Below, one piece after another: positions 7,903 to 17,237 of a stretch of 64,000 bases of DNA (position 1 is its first letter; the number at the start of each line of letters is the position of its first letter). The position numbers and the translations under genes were made by a program. Under the pieces are notes generated by a model that saw nothing but the letters and a program-made list of their open reading frames with translations, ran no database searches and was not told the origin of the DNA. This DNA comes from Candidatus Scalindua sp. SCAELEC01. GTDB taxonomy: Bacteria > Planctomycetota > Brocadiia > Brocadiales > Scalinduaceae. The stretch spans positions 1 to 64,000 of the forward strand of contig SHMT01000020.1 of assembly GCA_004282745.1 (NCBI GenBank), in the 5' to 3' direction.

Positions 7903-8199
7903 TAAATTGTGACCTCCAAATAATTAATGTTTTAAAAAGAGCCCAAAGTCTTAACACGATGTATATCATGTAATTTCGGTAATATGTAGGAAAAGTTTAG
8001 CAGGTTATCCTTACCGTTTCTGGTACGTTAGACACCGTGTACTTTTTCCCATTGATATTCTTTAAGATGTTCTTGTAATCAGACCCCTTTTACAGTAATA
8101 AACAGCCTTGACTTTTTGACGTTAAAGTAATACACTTTGCACAATATCAATCAATGTCTAAAACTAATTTACCCCACCAAAAAAATCCATACATAAAGA
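7903..8199. other. Divergent intergenic region before the MutL-like gene
   Basis: About 300 bp between the divergent lysine-rich and MutL-like genes. It must hold promoters for both. I see no confident promoter pair, repeat or RNA gene. Confidence 0.35.
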
Positions 8200-9999
8200 A
8201 TGAAAAATAGCTTTACTGTAATTGTTGCTACAGATTGTGGCAGTACTACTACAAAGGCAATACTGATAGAAAAGAAGGGAAATGAGTATAGGCAAACCTT
8301 TAGAGGTGAAGCGCCTACAACGGTTGAGTCCCCGTTTGAAGATGTAACGAAGGGCGTTCTCAACTCGTTTGCAGAACTGGAAGAGTTGTCAGGTCGCACA
8401 TTGCTTGACGGGGAGAAGATTATTATGCCGGCCAACGACCTGACAGGAGTTGACATGTATATCTCTACCAGCAGTGCGGGTGGCGGACTTCAGATGATGG
8501 TTGCCGGTGCCGTTAAGTCGATGACGGCTCAGAGCGCCCAGATGGCGGCGCTGGGTGCAGGAGCAATCGTAATGGACATAATCGCGTCTAATGATAAACG
8601 TCTACCCCATGAAAAAATCGAAAGAATACGATATCTTCGACCCGATATGATACTGCTCGCGGGTGGGACTGATGGTGGGACGGTTACTCACGTTGTAGAA
8701 CTGGCAGAATATATCGCTGCAGCGAACCCCAAACCGAGGCTTGGTACAACTTTTCAGTTACCCGTTATTTATGCAGGTAATAAAGAGGCAAGGGAGAAGA
8801 TCAAAGAGGTTCTGGAGAGTAAGACGGCATTGAGAATAACGGAAAATTTGCGCCCACAACTTGAAAGGGAAAACCTTAACCCTGCAAGAAAAGAGATTCA
8901 AAACCTGTTCTTGGAACATGTAATGGCTCACGCTCCCGGTTATAATAAATTGATGACTTGGACAAGCGCACCCATAATGCCAACACCCGCCGCAGTTGGT
9001 AAGATTATACAGGCAATTGCCAAGAAGGATGACATCAATGTGGTTGGCGTTGATATTGGCGGAGCGACAACCGATGTATTTTCTGTATTTGATGGTATCT
9101 TTAATAGAACCGTAAGCGCTAATTATGGTATGAGTTACAGCGTATCAAATGTGGTTGCAGAAACTGGTATTGAAAATATTACCAAGTGGCTCTCTTTCGA
9201 AGCAGACGAAGCAGACGTCCGGAACCGGATTAAAAACAAGATGATTCGTCCTACTACGATACCACAGTTACTAGAAGATCTCAAGATAGAACATGCCATA
9301 GCACGTGAGGCGTTAAGGTTGGCTTTTGAACAGCATAAGTCCCTGGCAGTGAGCTTACGAGGTGTTCAGAGAGGGAAAGACATATCTGAGTCTTTTAAAC
9401 AGACCGAGGAGAAGGAAACGCTCATTGATATGAATAAGCTCGACCTCATCGTAGGCAGCGGTGGTGTCTTATCGCATGCCCCAAGAAGGTCTCAGGCAAT
9501 GATGATGATGATTGATGCATTCCAACCTCGGGGGATTACGATGCTTGCCGTGGACAGCATCTTTATGATGCCCCACCTTGGAGTACTTTCCACAATTAAT
9601 GAACAGGCTGCAACCGAAGTTTTTGAAAAGGACTGTTTGATATACCTCGGCCACTGTGTATCTTTAACAAACAGCGGGAAACTAGGCAGTAAGTGTATCG
9701 AATACCGGATTGTCTTCCATGATAAACGGGAAGAGGCAGAAACCGTTCTCTTTGGAGAACTCAGATGTATTGATTTGCCTGTGGGTAAAGAGGCTGAAAT
9801 CGAATTGACACCTACTAAAAAATTTGATTTGGGAAATGGGAAAGGGCAAAAGGTAACAGCAAAAGTTACCGGTGGTGTCGTTGGACTTGTCATTGATGCC
9901 AGGGGTAGACCACTTTCAATTTCAGGTGATAAAGGGTTGCAGAGAGGACAGATCTCAAAGTGGGAAAAGGCATTTAAAGCCTACCCAGATACAAGTTAA
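8200..9999 (+). CDS. MutL-like (glutamate mutase activator family) ASKHA ATPase
   Basis: 599 residues, matching the glutamate mutase MutL family, an ASKHA-fold ATPase. Phosphate-1 is D-C-G-S-T-T-T-K (from residue 12), phosphate-2 is D-I-G-G-A-T-T-D-V (about residue 285), and an adenosine motif G-S-G-G-V-L-S-H-A-P lies near residue 420. In clostridia MutL sits with the B12 mutase subunits. Here no mutase or B12 gene is near; instead five unfamiliar genes follow on the same strand. A role powering or assembling that membrane system is inference. A family A relic begins at its stop codon. Confidence 0.85.
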   Translation: MKNSFTVIVATDCGSTTTKAILIEKKGNEYRQTFRGEAPTTVESPFEDVTKGVLNSFAELEELSGRTLLDGEKIIMPANDLTGVDMYISTSSAGGGLQMMVAGAVKSMTAQSAQMAALGAGAIVMDIIASNDKRLPHEKIERIRYLRPDMILLAGGTDGGTVTHVVELAEYIAAANPKPRLGTTFQLPVIYAGNKEAREKIKEVLESKTALRITENLRPQLERENLNPARKEIQNLFLEHVMAHAPGYNKLMTWTSAPIMPTPAAVGKIIQAIAKKDDINVVGVDIGGATTDVFSVFDGIFNRTVSANYGMSYSVSNVVAETGIENITKWLSFEADEADVRNRIKNKMIRPTTIPQLLEDLKIEHAIAREALRLAFEQHKSLAVSLRGVQRGKDISESFKQTEEKETLIDMNKLDLIVGSGGVLSHAPRRSQAMMMMIDAFQPRGITMLAVDSIFMMPHLGVLSTINEQAATEVFEKDCLIYLGHCVSLTNSGKLGSKCIEYRIVFHDKREEAETVLFGELRCIDLPVGKEAEIELTPTKKFDLGNGKGQKVTAKVTGGVVGLVIDARGRPLSISGDKGLQRGQISKWEKAFKAYPDTS

Positions 10000-10068
10000 A
10001 CGAAAGCTACCTACCTACTGCGTTGCGGTATAAGTTTCGTAATCCTCACGTACTTAGGTGCTTAAGAT
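9997..10068. repeat. Truncated family A repeat
   Basis: From the stop of the MutL-like gene, the sequence aaacgaaagctacc ... cgtaatcctcacgtactt follows the right half of family A in reverse orientation. The left half is missing. Like copy 1, it starts at a gene's stop codon. Confidence 0.65.
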
Positions 10069-10155
10069 GTTAATTGCATCCTGATTGTTTTGTAAATCCT
10101 ATCTAGAATAAGATTCAAAAGGTAAATTTCTACACCATTAAATTAATTAAAAATT

Positions 10156-11301
10156 ATGACACACGCTTATACTCCCGGTTTACGGTTGTCTGAAAAAATG
10201 GTAATCAGGAAAAAACGGTTTCTACCACTTCCCGGTGATGTAATTGTTGCAAAAGGTGACATGGTGAAGGCTGATGATATTGTGGCGAATACAAGCCTGC
10301 CTGGAAAGGTTCATTCTCTCAATGTGGTAAATCGTCTTGGTATTTTACCAAAAGACATTCACAGTTTTATGTTAAAAGGCGAGGGTGAAGATGTTCGGAA
10401 AGACGAACCATTGGCTGAGACGAAGCCGATGATTAAGTTTTTTAAGTCAGTGTGTTTTTCTCCCATTACGGGTAAAATTGAAACAGTTTCTGACATTACC
10501 GGTCAAGTGCTCTTGAGAGAACCACCGCGTCCGGTAGAGGTAAAAGCCTTTGTTGATGGCAAGGTTATAGAGGTTTTTGAACAGGAAGGTGTGGTAATTG
10601 CGACAAAAGCAACGTTTATTCAGGGTATTTTTGGCATAGGAGGTGAAACCACCGGTGAATTAGCGATTGTTGCAAAATCAAGGCAGGACATCATCAAGGC
10701 CTCAGATTTGTGTAATGAACAGAGAGGGAAGATTATTGTTGCAGGCTCTCTCGTAGATTATAATGTGATACAGAAATCGTTAGATATCGGCATAAGAGGT
10801 ATTATCGTTGGTGGCATTAAGGATGATGATATTAACCGGTTACTTGGTTATGATCTGGGAGTCGCGATTACGGGTTCTGAAGATATAAATATTACCCTTA
10901 TCGTTACGGAAGGTTTTGGTCAAATAGATATTGCGCAAAGAACATTCGATGTATTACAATCAAGGGCCGGTTCAATAGCCTCGATAAGTGGTGCGACCCA
11001 AATTCGTGCAGGTGTTGTGAGACCGGAAATTATTATCCCCTTTAAGGATGAAAATGGTATTTCAGGGCTTGATTCTGCTGAAGGCACTCCCGTACGGGAA
11101 GAGACCGTTGGGATTTTAATTGGTGATCCTGTTCGTATTATTAGGACACCATACTTTGGAAAGATCGGCACAGTCAAAAACCTTCCCAGTGAATTAAGAA
11201 AGATCGAGACGGAAGCAGTTGTTCGGGTCATAGAAGTTGAATTTCCGGATGGTCAGTCTGTTATAATACCACGATCGAATGTGGAGGCGATTGAAGGATG
11301 A
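10156..11301 (+). CDS. Conserved protein with KOW-like C-terminus, MutL-cluster
   Basis: 381 residues, no signal peptide, soluble. The N-terminal part (about 1-170) is beta-rich with short G-x-V segments (S-L-P-G-K-V, F-S-P-I-T-G-K-I) like biotinyl/lipoyl-type barrels. The middle is alpha/beta, with repeated G-I-I-V-G-G and V-A-I-T-G-S-E-D. The last ~75 residues resemble a KOW motif (G-D-P-V-R-I-I-R ... G-K-I-G-T-V). I know of no assigned function. It follows the MutL-like gene on the same strand, and its stop overlaps the next start (ATGA). Confidence 0.7.
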   Translation: MTHAYTPGLRLSEKMVIRKKRFLPLPGDVIVAKGDMVKADDIVANTSLPGKVHSLNVVNRLGILPKDIHSFMLKGEGEDVRKDEPLAETKPMIKFFKSVCFSPITGKIETVSDITGQVLLREPPRPVEVKAFVDGKVIEVFEQEGVVIATKATFIQGIFGIGGETTGELAIVAKSRQDIIKASDLCNEQRGKIIVAGSLVDYNVIQKSLDIGIRGIIVGGIKDDDINRLLGYDLGVAITGSEDINITLIVTEGFGQIDIAQRTFDVLQSRAGSIASISGATQIRAGVVRPEIIIPFKDENGISGLDSAEGTPVREETVGILIGDPVRIIRTPYFGKIGTVKNLPSELRKIETEAVVRVIEVEFPDGQSVIIPRSNVEAIEG

Positions 11302-12530
11302 GTATAAAAATGAGCAGATTCTTTTCTCTTGTTATTTCTTTTACTGTCGTTTTCTCATACGCCTTCCCAATCTCTGCAGCTGGTGAAAAGGTGCTTATCG
11401 CCCCAACAGGTTTTGAGGCATTTGATACCCCTTCTGACGATGGGAAAAGTGTATCACTGAGATGGACAGCCTCCCCGAGTGCATCAATAGATACAGAGTA
11501 TGTTGTCTTTATGTCAGAGAACAAAGATGGCCCGTTTGTTACGGAGGCCCTGAGAATAAATTCTCTGACCATGTATGAGGACAACACGCACTCTCGGTCT
11601 CATTATGCAGAGGTAGATCCTGAAAAGATATTAAGTAAGGAGTCAGGCAGAAAAAATAACAAAAAAGAGAAGGCGAAACATTTTTTTAAGCTTGTCATTA
11701 CCTCCGGGAGTAGCGCCATGGCAACGAAACAGATCGTGTCTGCCTTCCCTGAAGGTGATTGGTTTAATTGGAAAAAACTCAATAATTTTGTGTTAATGGT
11801 CTCTTTTGTGGCTCTCTTACTCTTTTTTCTTAACCACGCTAAAAAGAGTCCCAACCTCTTTATTAGAAAGATAAGCGGTCTTGATGCTATTGATGAGGCA
11901 CTGGGAAGAGCAACAGAGATGGGAAAACCCGCACTCTTCGTTCATGGTTTGAACGGTATGGGAAGTATTTCTACCATAGCTGCGGTAAATATACTTGGAA
12001 GGATTGCTTACCGGATTGCCGAATATGATACAACACTCAAGGTTTCCAATATCGATCCAATTGTGATGTCCGTCAGCCAGGAGGTCGTCAAGGAGTCCTA
12101 CCTGGAAGCTGGAAGACCTGATGCATACGTTGAAGACAACATATTCCTGGCCGCTTCTGAACAATTCCCCTATGTTGCGGCTGTGAGCGGAATTATGGTA
12201 CGTGAGAAACCAGCGACAAATTTTTTTATGGGGTATTTCTATGCAGAATCTCTTATTCTTGCAGAAACTGGTGCAAATACGGGGGCGATTCAAATTGCGG
12301 CGACAGATTCATATACTCAGCTTCCCTTTTTTATCACAACCTGTGATTATACCCTTATTGGTGAAGAACTCTATGCGGCCAGTGCATATTTATCTCGAGA
12401 GCCCTTGCTTCTTGGCAGCCTGCGTGCACAAGATGTTGGTAAGGGAGTCTTAATCGCCGCTCTCGTCATAGGAACCATGCTGGTAACTTGTGGCGTTGGG
12501 TTTGTGAAATATCTTTTTATGGCAGGATGA
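11298..12530 (+). CDS. DUF6754-like exported/membrane protein with FN3-like N-terminus
   Basis: 410 residues. A signal peptide (to about residue 30) is followed by a fibronectin-III-like domain (about 30-145) with the typical S-L-R-W and Y-V-V-F-M-S-E-N. A membrane helix follows near 160-177, then a cytoplasmic-looking domain with G-L-D-A-I-D-E-A and F-V-H-G-L-N-G-M-G-S, and a C-terminal membrane helix. The large domain matches my memory of DUF6754; its function is unknown. ATGA overlap with the preceding gene indicates coupling. Confidence 0.72.
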   Translation: MSIKMSRFFSLVISFTVVFSYAFPISAAGEKVLIAPTGFEAFDTPSDDGKSVSLRWTASPSASIDTEYVVFMSENKDGPFVTEALRINSLTMYEDNTHSRSHYAEVDPEKILSKESGRKNNKKEKAKHFFKLVITSGSSAMATKQIVSAFPEGDWFNWKKLNNFVLMVSFVALLLFFLNHAKKSPNLFIRKISGLDAIDEALGRATEMGKPALFVHGLNGMGSISTIAAVNILGRIAYRIAEYDTTLKVSNIDPIVMSVSQEVVKESYLEAGRPDAYVEDNIFLAASEQFPYVAAVSGIMVREKPATNFFMGYFYAESLILAETGANTGAIQIAATDSYTQLPFFITTCDYTLIGEELYAASAYLSREPLLLGSLRAQDVGKGVLIAALVIGTMLVTCGVGFVKYLFMAG

Positions 12531-12713
12531 TGACGAGATGAGGAATACTGTGGTTAGGATTTGGGCTGTTTCATAGAATATTTTTTTTATATAAAATGAG
12601 TAATAAAAGATAAGATAGAGATGTGTAGGATGTACTGTTACTTGAGAATGGGTAGTTTTGTTGTCAGAGATCAGTTGTTTTCATCAGAGGTAAAGAGAGG
12701 AGCAACAGAGTAG

Positions 12714-13367
12714 ATGAATTTTTTAAAGAGGACTATTCCCTTGGCCATTGCCTTCATTATGGGGGTAATGATGGCCTTCCAATACTACGTTCCCCATGAG
12801 ATATCACAGTCCTTATTAAAGGTTGTTTCACGGTGGGGTATAACCATAGGAGGCTTTGCCGTTTTTTTAGGCGCCTATAGCCTCTTCCACCTCCACATGA
12901 CAAAAATCAGACGAAAACTTCCCGGTTGGGGATATAGTATATTTGTTTTCCTCGGTGCAGGAATTACCATAATTTTCGGCCTCTATAATGGTGGAGAGTT
13001 TTTCTGGAATGACAAGCAGGAGGGGACCATGTTTGAATGGATGTACTTTAACGTCCAGGTACCCGCTGGTGCAACCATGTTTTCTATCCTGGCATTTTTC
13101 ATGGCATCAGCTGCATACAGGACATTCAAGGCAAGGACGAATGAGGCTACGATTCTCCTTATTGCTGCCATAATAGTAATGCTTGGCCGTGTACCGATAG
13201 GCACAATGATCTCACAATATTTCCCTATCGTTGCGGATTGGATCATGTCTGTTCCTAACATGGCCGCAAAAAGAGGGATCTTAATCGGTGTATCAATCGG
13301 CGCTATTGCGACGTCATTAAAGATAATTTTTGGTATTGAAAGGGCATATCTTGGAGGTGGAGATTGA
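12714..13367 (+). CDS. Polytopic membrane protein, MutL-cluster
   Basis: 217 residues, mostly hydrophobic, with about six membrane segments and short loops. The loop between helices 3 and 4 carries G-G-E-F-F-W-N-D-K-Q-E-G and is the most polar part. No known family. A good ribosome site (gagaggag) precedes the ATG. The stop overlaps the TTG start of the next gene (TTGA). A 183-bp gap separates it from the DUF6754 gene. Confidence 0.68.
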   Translation: MNFLKRTIPLAIAFIMGVMMAFQYYVPHEISQSLLKVVSRWGITIGGFAVFLGAYSLFHLHMTKIRRKLPGWGYSIFVFLGAGITIIFGLYNGGEFFWNDKQEGTMFEWMYFNVQVPAGATMFSILAFFMASAAYRTFKARTNEATILLIAAIIVMLGRVPIGTMISQYFPIVADWIMSVPNMAAKRGILIGVSIGAIATSLKIIFGIERAYLGGGD

Positions 13368-14176
13368 TAGAGAGGTTGATTAACATTGATAGACGCTTTA
13401 TCTTTCTGCTTGTTGCAATGGCGGTAACTATACCTCTTCTTGCCAAGTTCAATTTACCCGTGCGTGCCACGAAAGACGTGGAGAGCATCTACTATAAGAT
13501 CGATTCTCTCCCGAAAAATTCACACATCCTTATAGCCTTTGATTATGACCCGGCTTCAAAGGAGGAACTGCAACCAATGGCTGACGCGTTATTGCATCAC
13601 TGTTACCGGAAAGATATCAAGGTGGTGGGCATGACGCTGAATCCTGGTGGTACCGGTTTAGCAGTGAGTGCCATAGAGAGTATTGGAAAAGAGTACGGCA
13701 AAACAAAAGGCACAGACTTTGTCTTTCTTGGGTATAAGACCGGGGTTGAATTGGTTATGATAAATATGGGGGAAAATATATTTTCAGCCTTTCCCGAGGA
13801 CTTTCATGGCAATGCGACAATCGATCTACCAGTACTGAATGGGATTGATTCCTTGGAGGATTTTGATTATGTTGTCGACTTGGCGTCTGGGTCGAGTATC
13901 GAGGCGTGGATTGCATTTGGAAAAGAGAAATACGGTTTTGATCTTGGTGCGGGATGTACCGCCGTAATAGGACCTGATATGTATCCTTTTCTGCAGTCTA
14001 AACAGCTGAATGGATTGATGAGTGGCTTAAGGGGGGCTGCTGAGTATGAGATACTTATTGATCGGGAATCAACTGCTGTTGCCGGGATGTCTCCCCAGAG
14101 TGTAGTCCACGTGCTTGTCGTCCTGTTCGTACTATTCGGAAACACTATGTACTTTATGAGCAAACGGAAGAGATAA
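13364..14176 (+). CDS. Membrane-anchored extracytoplasmic protein, MutL-cluster
   Basis: 270 residues with a membrane helix near each end (about 12-28 and 246-264) and a large domain between, which would face the periplasm. The domain has an alternating alpha/beta pattern with I-L-I-A-F-D-Y-D-P-A-S near its start and D-L-G-A-G-C-T-A-V-I-G-P-D late on. I recognise no enzyme family. The start is TTG at 13364, overlapping the previous stop, with ggagg upstream; no ATG is better placed. Only one base pair separates its stop from the next ATG. Confidence 0.67.
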   Translation: MIERLINIDRRFIFLLVAMAVTIPLLAKFNLPVRATKDVESIYYKIDSLPKNSHILIAFDYDPASKEELQPMADALLHHCYRKDIKVVGMTLNPGGTGLAVSAIESIGKEYGKTKGTDFVFLGYKTGVELVMINMGENIFSAFPEDFHGNATIDLPVLNGIDSLEDFDYVVDLASGSSIEAWIAFGKEKYGFDLGAGCTAVIGPDMYPFLQSKQLNGLMSGLRGAAEYEILIDRESTAVAGMSPQSVVHVLVVLFVLFGNTMYFMSKRKR

Positions 14177-14914
14177 ATGATAAAAAAAAACAGAGACATA
14201 TACATTATATTTTCAATCTTCATACTGTTCTTTATTGTCAATATCGTTTATCTCTCTCTTGGCTGGTTAGATCTGTGGGGCAATGGACTAGGCATAATTA
14301 CGGGCGCAGCATTTACGCTTGCCATGTATAGCTTTCTCTATAAGGATAACCCTGTATTTAAGATTGCCGAAAACCTATTTGTGGGTGTTGCTATGGGATA
14401 TTGGATCGTTATCACCTGGTTTAATATCCTCAAACCAGATGTCTTTGAAACCCTGATTGTACCAATCTTTAAGGATACGGGAAAAGCGCCTCAATTTACT
14501 ATTCTCTTTCCCACACTTCTTGGCATATTCATGCTCTTACGATTTTCTAAGAAACTGGCATGGCTGAGTAGATGGTCATTTGCATTTATTGTAGGTCTTG
14601 GGGCAGGGATTACTATTCCCAATTTTATTCATGCCTTTATCTTAAAGCAATTGACGTTTGATTCCTTGTTTAGCACAAGTATACCTGTCAGTATCAATAA
14701 CTTCCTTGTCCTTTTGGGTGTGGTTTCAGTCTTGATCTATTTCTTCTTTTCTGTTGAACACAAAGGTGTTGTTGGGGGAGTCTCTGTTATTGGTGTTTGG
14801 TTTTTAATGATAGCATTTGGCGCCTCATTTGGTTACACGGTGATGGCGAGAATGTCACTTTTGATAGGACGGATACAGTTCCTTATTCGAGATTGGCTTG
14901 GGCTGCTACAGTAA
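14177..14914 (+). CDS. Polytopic membrane protein, last gene of MutL-cluster
   Basis: 245 residues with about eight membrane segments. It starts immediately after the previous stop and is followed at once by a perfect hairpin terminator, which marks the end of the transcription unit. No family recognised. The soluble ATPase, soluble beta-rich protein, FN3-bearing membrane protein and three further membrane proteins together look like a membrane complex. Confidence 0.67.
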   Translation: MIKKNRDIYIIFSIFILFFIVNIVYLSLGWLDLWGNGLGIITGAAFTLAMYSFLYKDNPVFKIAENLFVGVAMGYWIVITWFNILKPDVFETLIVPIFKDTGKAPQFTILFPTLLGIFMLLRFSKKLAWLSRWSFAFIVGLGAGITIPNFIHAFILKQLTFDSLFSTSIPVSINNFLVLLGVVSVLIYFFFSVEHKGVVGGVSVIGVWFLMIAFGASFGYTVMARMSLLIGRIQFLIRDWLGLLQ

Positions 14915-14958
14915 AAAGAGCGAGGGTGAAAAGGGTTCTTTTCACCCTCGCTCTTTTT
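14913..14958. terminator. Bidirectional intrinsic terminator
   Basis: A perfect 21-bp stem (aaaaagagcgagggtgaaaag at 14913-14933 with its complement at 14938-14958) around a ggtt loop. It has A and T runs on both sides, so it serves both the plus-strand cluster and the convergent minus-strand gene. The minus gene's stop codon lies inside it. Confidence 0.95.
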
Positions 14959-15919
14959 ATAATTTAGAAAGGACACCGGCCCTTAAGAGGGGAACCATTA
15001 TCTCGTGGTGACCCGTAAGGGAATATCCTTTCTTACCGGGGCGTCTGACGACGTTTGTGAGCGGTCGGTAGTGTTGGACCATATCCATATTGACGGTTGT
15101 AAAATCGTCTACTTTCCGACCAAGATTTCTGGCTACTGTCAACGCCTTCAAAAAGACCTCAGGCATAATAACGGCAGATCCGACATTCAGCCATACGCCT
15201 CCTTCAAGCTCTGTAACAACGGAACAGAGTATGCGAAAATCAACATGGCTTGATTCACCCAGATATGCGGAAGATATGCTTGGGTGCATATGAATCGTAT
15301 CGGTACCTATGGCGGTATGGATTGTTGATGGGATATTTAAACTGGCGGCGTTTGCGAGAAGACTGAACTGCTTGTGTCGGTTTTCATCATCGATTATAAT
15401 ATTTCCTAGCGCCCTACCAAGGCCTGTCTCATCGACATCCCTTCCTCCCTCTTTGGAAGATCCTCGACAAGCCGCCCTCTGAAAAGCATCAACGGTTTCC
15501 GTTGCCATCCCAAAGCTTCCGTCGGTAAGGCTATGAGCAACATCTTCAGAAGTCTCCCCGATCAGTGAAATTTCATAGTCATGGATAGCCGCGGCACTGT
15601 TCATTGCTACTGCCGTTATAATGTCCCGCTCCATAAGGTCTATGAGCAGCGGAGCAAGACCACACTTTATTACGTGAGCTCCAATTGCGAGGACAACGTG
15701 ATCTCTGTGGTGTACGGCTTTCACAATGGCATCAATTACCTCCCGCAGGTAATTGCCTGCGAGGAGCTTGGGTAATGAATCAATGAATGTATCAAAGTTT
15801 CTTTGCTCAGTAACACGGGCAAACTGTTTCAGGTTTACCAGGTTCTTTCGCTTCCTGATTGAAGAGCTACGTATACCAGAAAGGTTTATTGGTCTCTGTG
15901 TTTTCTTCCGTTTTTCCAA
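14957..15919 (-). CDS. Deoxyhypusine-synthase-like protein
   Basis: 320 residues of the bacterial branch of the deoxyhypusine synthase fold. A-M-G-A-H-type sequence appears as A-I-G-A-H-V-I-K-C-G-L-A-P, followed by A-M-N-S-A-A-A-I-H-D-Y-E and, near the C-terminus, G-G-V-W-L-N-V-G-S-A-V and V-N-M-D-M-V-Q-H-Y-R-P. True DHS modifies eIF5A with spermidine and NAD. Bacteria lack eIF5A, and some family members are homospermidine synthases. I cannot identify the catalytic lysine context, so the substrate is open. The start is TTG at 15919 without a good ribosome site, so the N-terminus is uncertain. Confidence 0.72.
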   Translation of the reverse strand: MEKRKKTQRPINLSGIRSSSIRKRKNLVNLKQFARVTEQRNFDTFIDSLPKLLAGNYLREVIDAIVKAVHHRDHVVLAIGAHVIKCGLAPLLIDLMERDIITAVAMNSAAAIHDYEISLIGETSEDVAHSLTDGSFGMATETVDAFQRAACRGSSKEGGRDVDETGLGRALGNIIIDDENRHKQFSLLANAASLNIPSTIHTAIGTDTIHMHPSISSAYLGESSHVDFRILCSVVTELEGGVWLNVGSAVIMPEVFLKALTVARNLGRKVDDFTTVNMDMVQHYRPLTNVVRRPGKKGYSLTGHHEIMVPLLRAGVLSKL

Positions 15920-15968
15920 GGTTCAGAGTTATTCATTAACGTTACATAAAAAAATGGGAGATGGACTA

Positions 15969-16526
15969 TTATTCTGGTTGGGACGGGGTAACATCCAACA
16001 TCTTTATCTTTCCACTAAACGCCCCCCCCTTCTGCACAATAAATTTCCGGCACGTTATCGTACCATAGATCTCACCATGCTTTAATATCTCGACCGTATC
16101 CGTTGCGTAAACGTCACCATTTATTTTCCCCTTTATGATCGCACAACCTACGCGAATTTTCGATATCTCTATCACACCCTTTCGTTTTAAATACAATTCA
16201 CCATGTGTTTCAATGTTCTTGCCAAAAACAGACTTTATCTTGTAGTTGCTCAGATCGTTACGGTGATAACAGTGACCACACGCAACTGCCTGTGCGTTCT
16301 TATCGGTAAATACTTCCTTGCCACACTTGAAACAGAGAATTCTTCTTTTACCAACAGTTGATACTTTTTTTACTTCGGAGGGTGAAAGGATCTCTTTTAC
16401 ATTAATGTGCCGGTTACAAATACGGCACGGTATTGATACGCAATTCAAGGATACCGAAATACTCCCCTGGCAATAGGGACAGAGGATCTCTTTCGTTCCG
16501 GAAAACTCGTCTATCTTAGAATTCAT
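15969..16526 (-). CDS. Bactofilin-domain protein with two zinc ribbons
   Basis: 185 residues. Residues 1-90 contain four C-x2-C pairs (C-P-Y-C, C-R-I-C, C-F-K-C, C-G-H-C), forming two zinc ribbons. The C-terminal ~85 residues have the short beta-repeat pattern of bactofilins (I-K-G-K-I-N-G-D-V-Y-A, then I-Y-G-T-I-T-C). Bactofilins are polymer-forming cytoskeletal proteins. The zinc-ribbon head is unusual and may recruit a partner. It lies 78 bp from a second, conventional bactofilin on the same strand. Confidence 0.8.
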   Translation of the reverse strand: MNSKIDEFSGTKEILCPYCQGSISVSLNCVSIPCRICNRHINVKEILSPSEVKKVSTVGKRRILCFKCGKEVFTDKNAQAVACGHCYHRNDLSNYKIKSVFGKNIETHGELYLKRKGVIEISKIRVGCAIIKGKINGDVYATDTVEILKHGEIYGTITCRKFIVQKGGAFSGKIKMLDVTPSQPE

Positions 16527-16604
16527 AAATCAAATTTCATACGAAAGGAGCCGTAAATGAGCATGAGGGGCCAGTGTAAAATAAAATCGCAGGTAATAAA
16601 AGTA

Positions 16605-17129
16605 TCACTTTACAGAACTTGCATAACGTTCCTGCTCTTTAATTGTTCCCTCCTGCTCTCCCCGTGATTTCTCCTTTTCTAATTTAAATCCATCCGGATT
16701 AACGTCACATTGTCCCACAAAGACAACACCCTCTTCAATAACCAGGGTTCTTGCCTTAAGGTCACCGAGAAGCTGCGCCTTTTGTTTCAATTCTACCCTC
16801 TCGGTAGCAATAATATTACCGTCCACACGGCCCTCAATCGTAGCATTTTTCACTTTGACGTTTGCCTTGATACTGCCAGACTTACCAACAAATACTTCTC
16901 CTTGGTCCGTAATCATCTCACCTTCAAATTTTCCATCAATTTTCAGGGCCTTATCAAACTTAATTGTACCATTAATCTCTACATCCTGTGTTATTTTTGT
17001 GATCATATCATCGCTCATTTTTGTCTCCTTTCTCGGTTGATGTTGTTTTTCAATGTTAACAGGGTTATCGCTTGTTACTTTTTCTGATGCTACCGTTTTC
17101 TTTTCTACATTTTTTTTAAAAAGACTCAT
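16605..17129 (-). CDS. Bactofilin (polymer-forming cytoskeletal protein)
   Basis: 174 residues. A charged, disordered N-terminal tail (about 1-45) is followed by the bactofilin beta-helix core, with repeating I-N-G-T-I, I-D-G-K-F-E-G-E-M and I-E-G-R-V-D-G-N-I turns. A charged C-terminal tail follows. Bactofilins self-assemble into filaments without nucleotide and scaffold envelope or shape functions. The ATG at 17129 has an aaggag site. The second bactofilin-like gene downstream is probably co-transcribed. Confidence 0.88.
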   Translation of the reverse strand: MSLFKKNVEKKTVASEKVTSDNPVNIEKQHQPRKETKMSDDMITKITQDVEINGTIKFDKALKIDGKFEGEMITDQGEVFVGKSGSIKANVKVKNATIEGRVDGNIIATERVELKQKAQLLGDLKARTLVIEEGVVFVGQCDVNPDGFKLEKEKSRGEQEGTIKEQERYASSVK

Positions 17130-17237
17130 GTCACTCCTTATCTTATCTATGATAACGTCCCATAAGTTGCCCCTCTGCTAAAATATTACCCTTAATAGTA
17201 CTGAGGATCTCTGTCTTAGTGAACCCAAGCACATACG

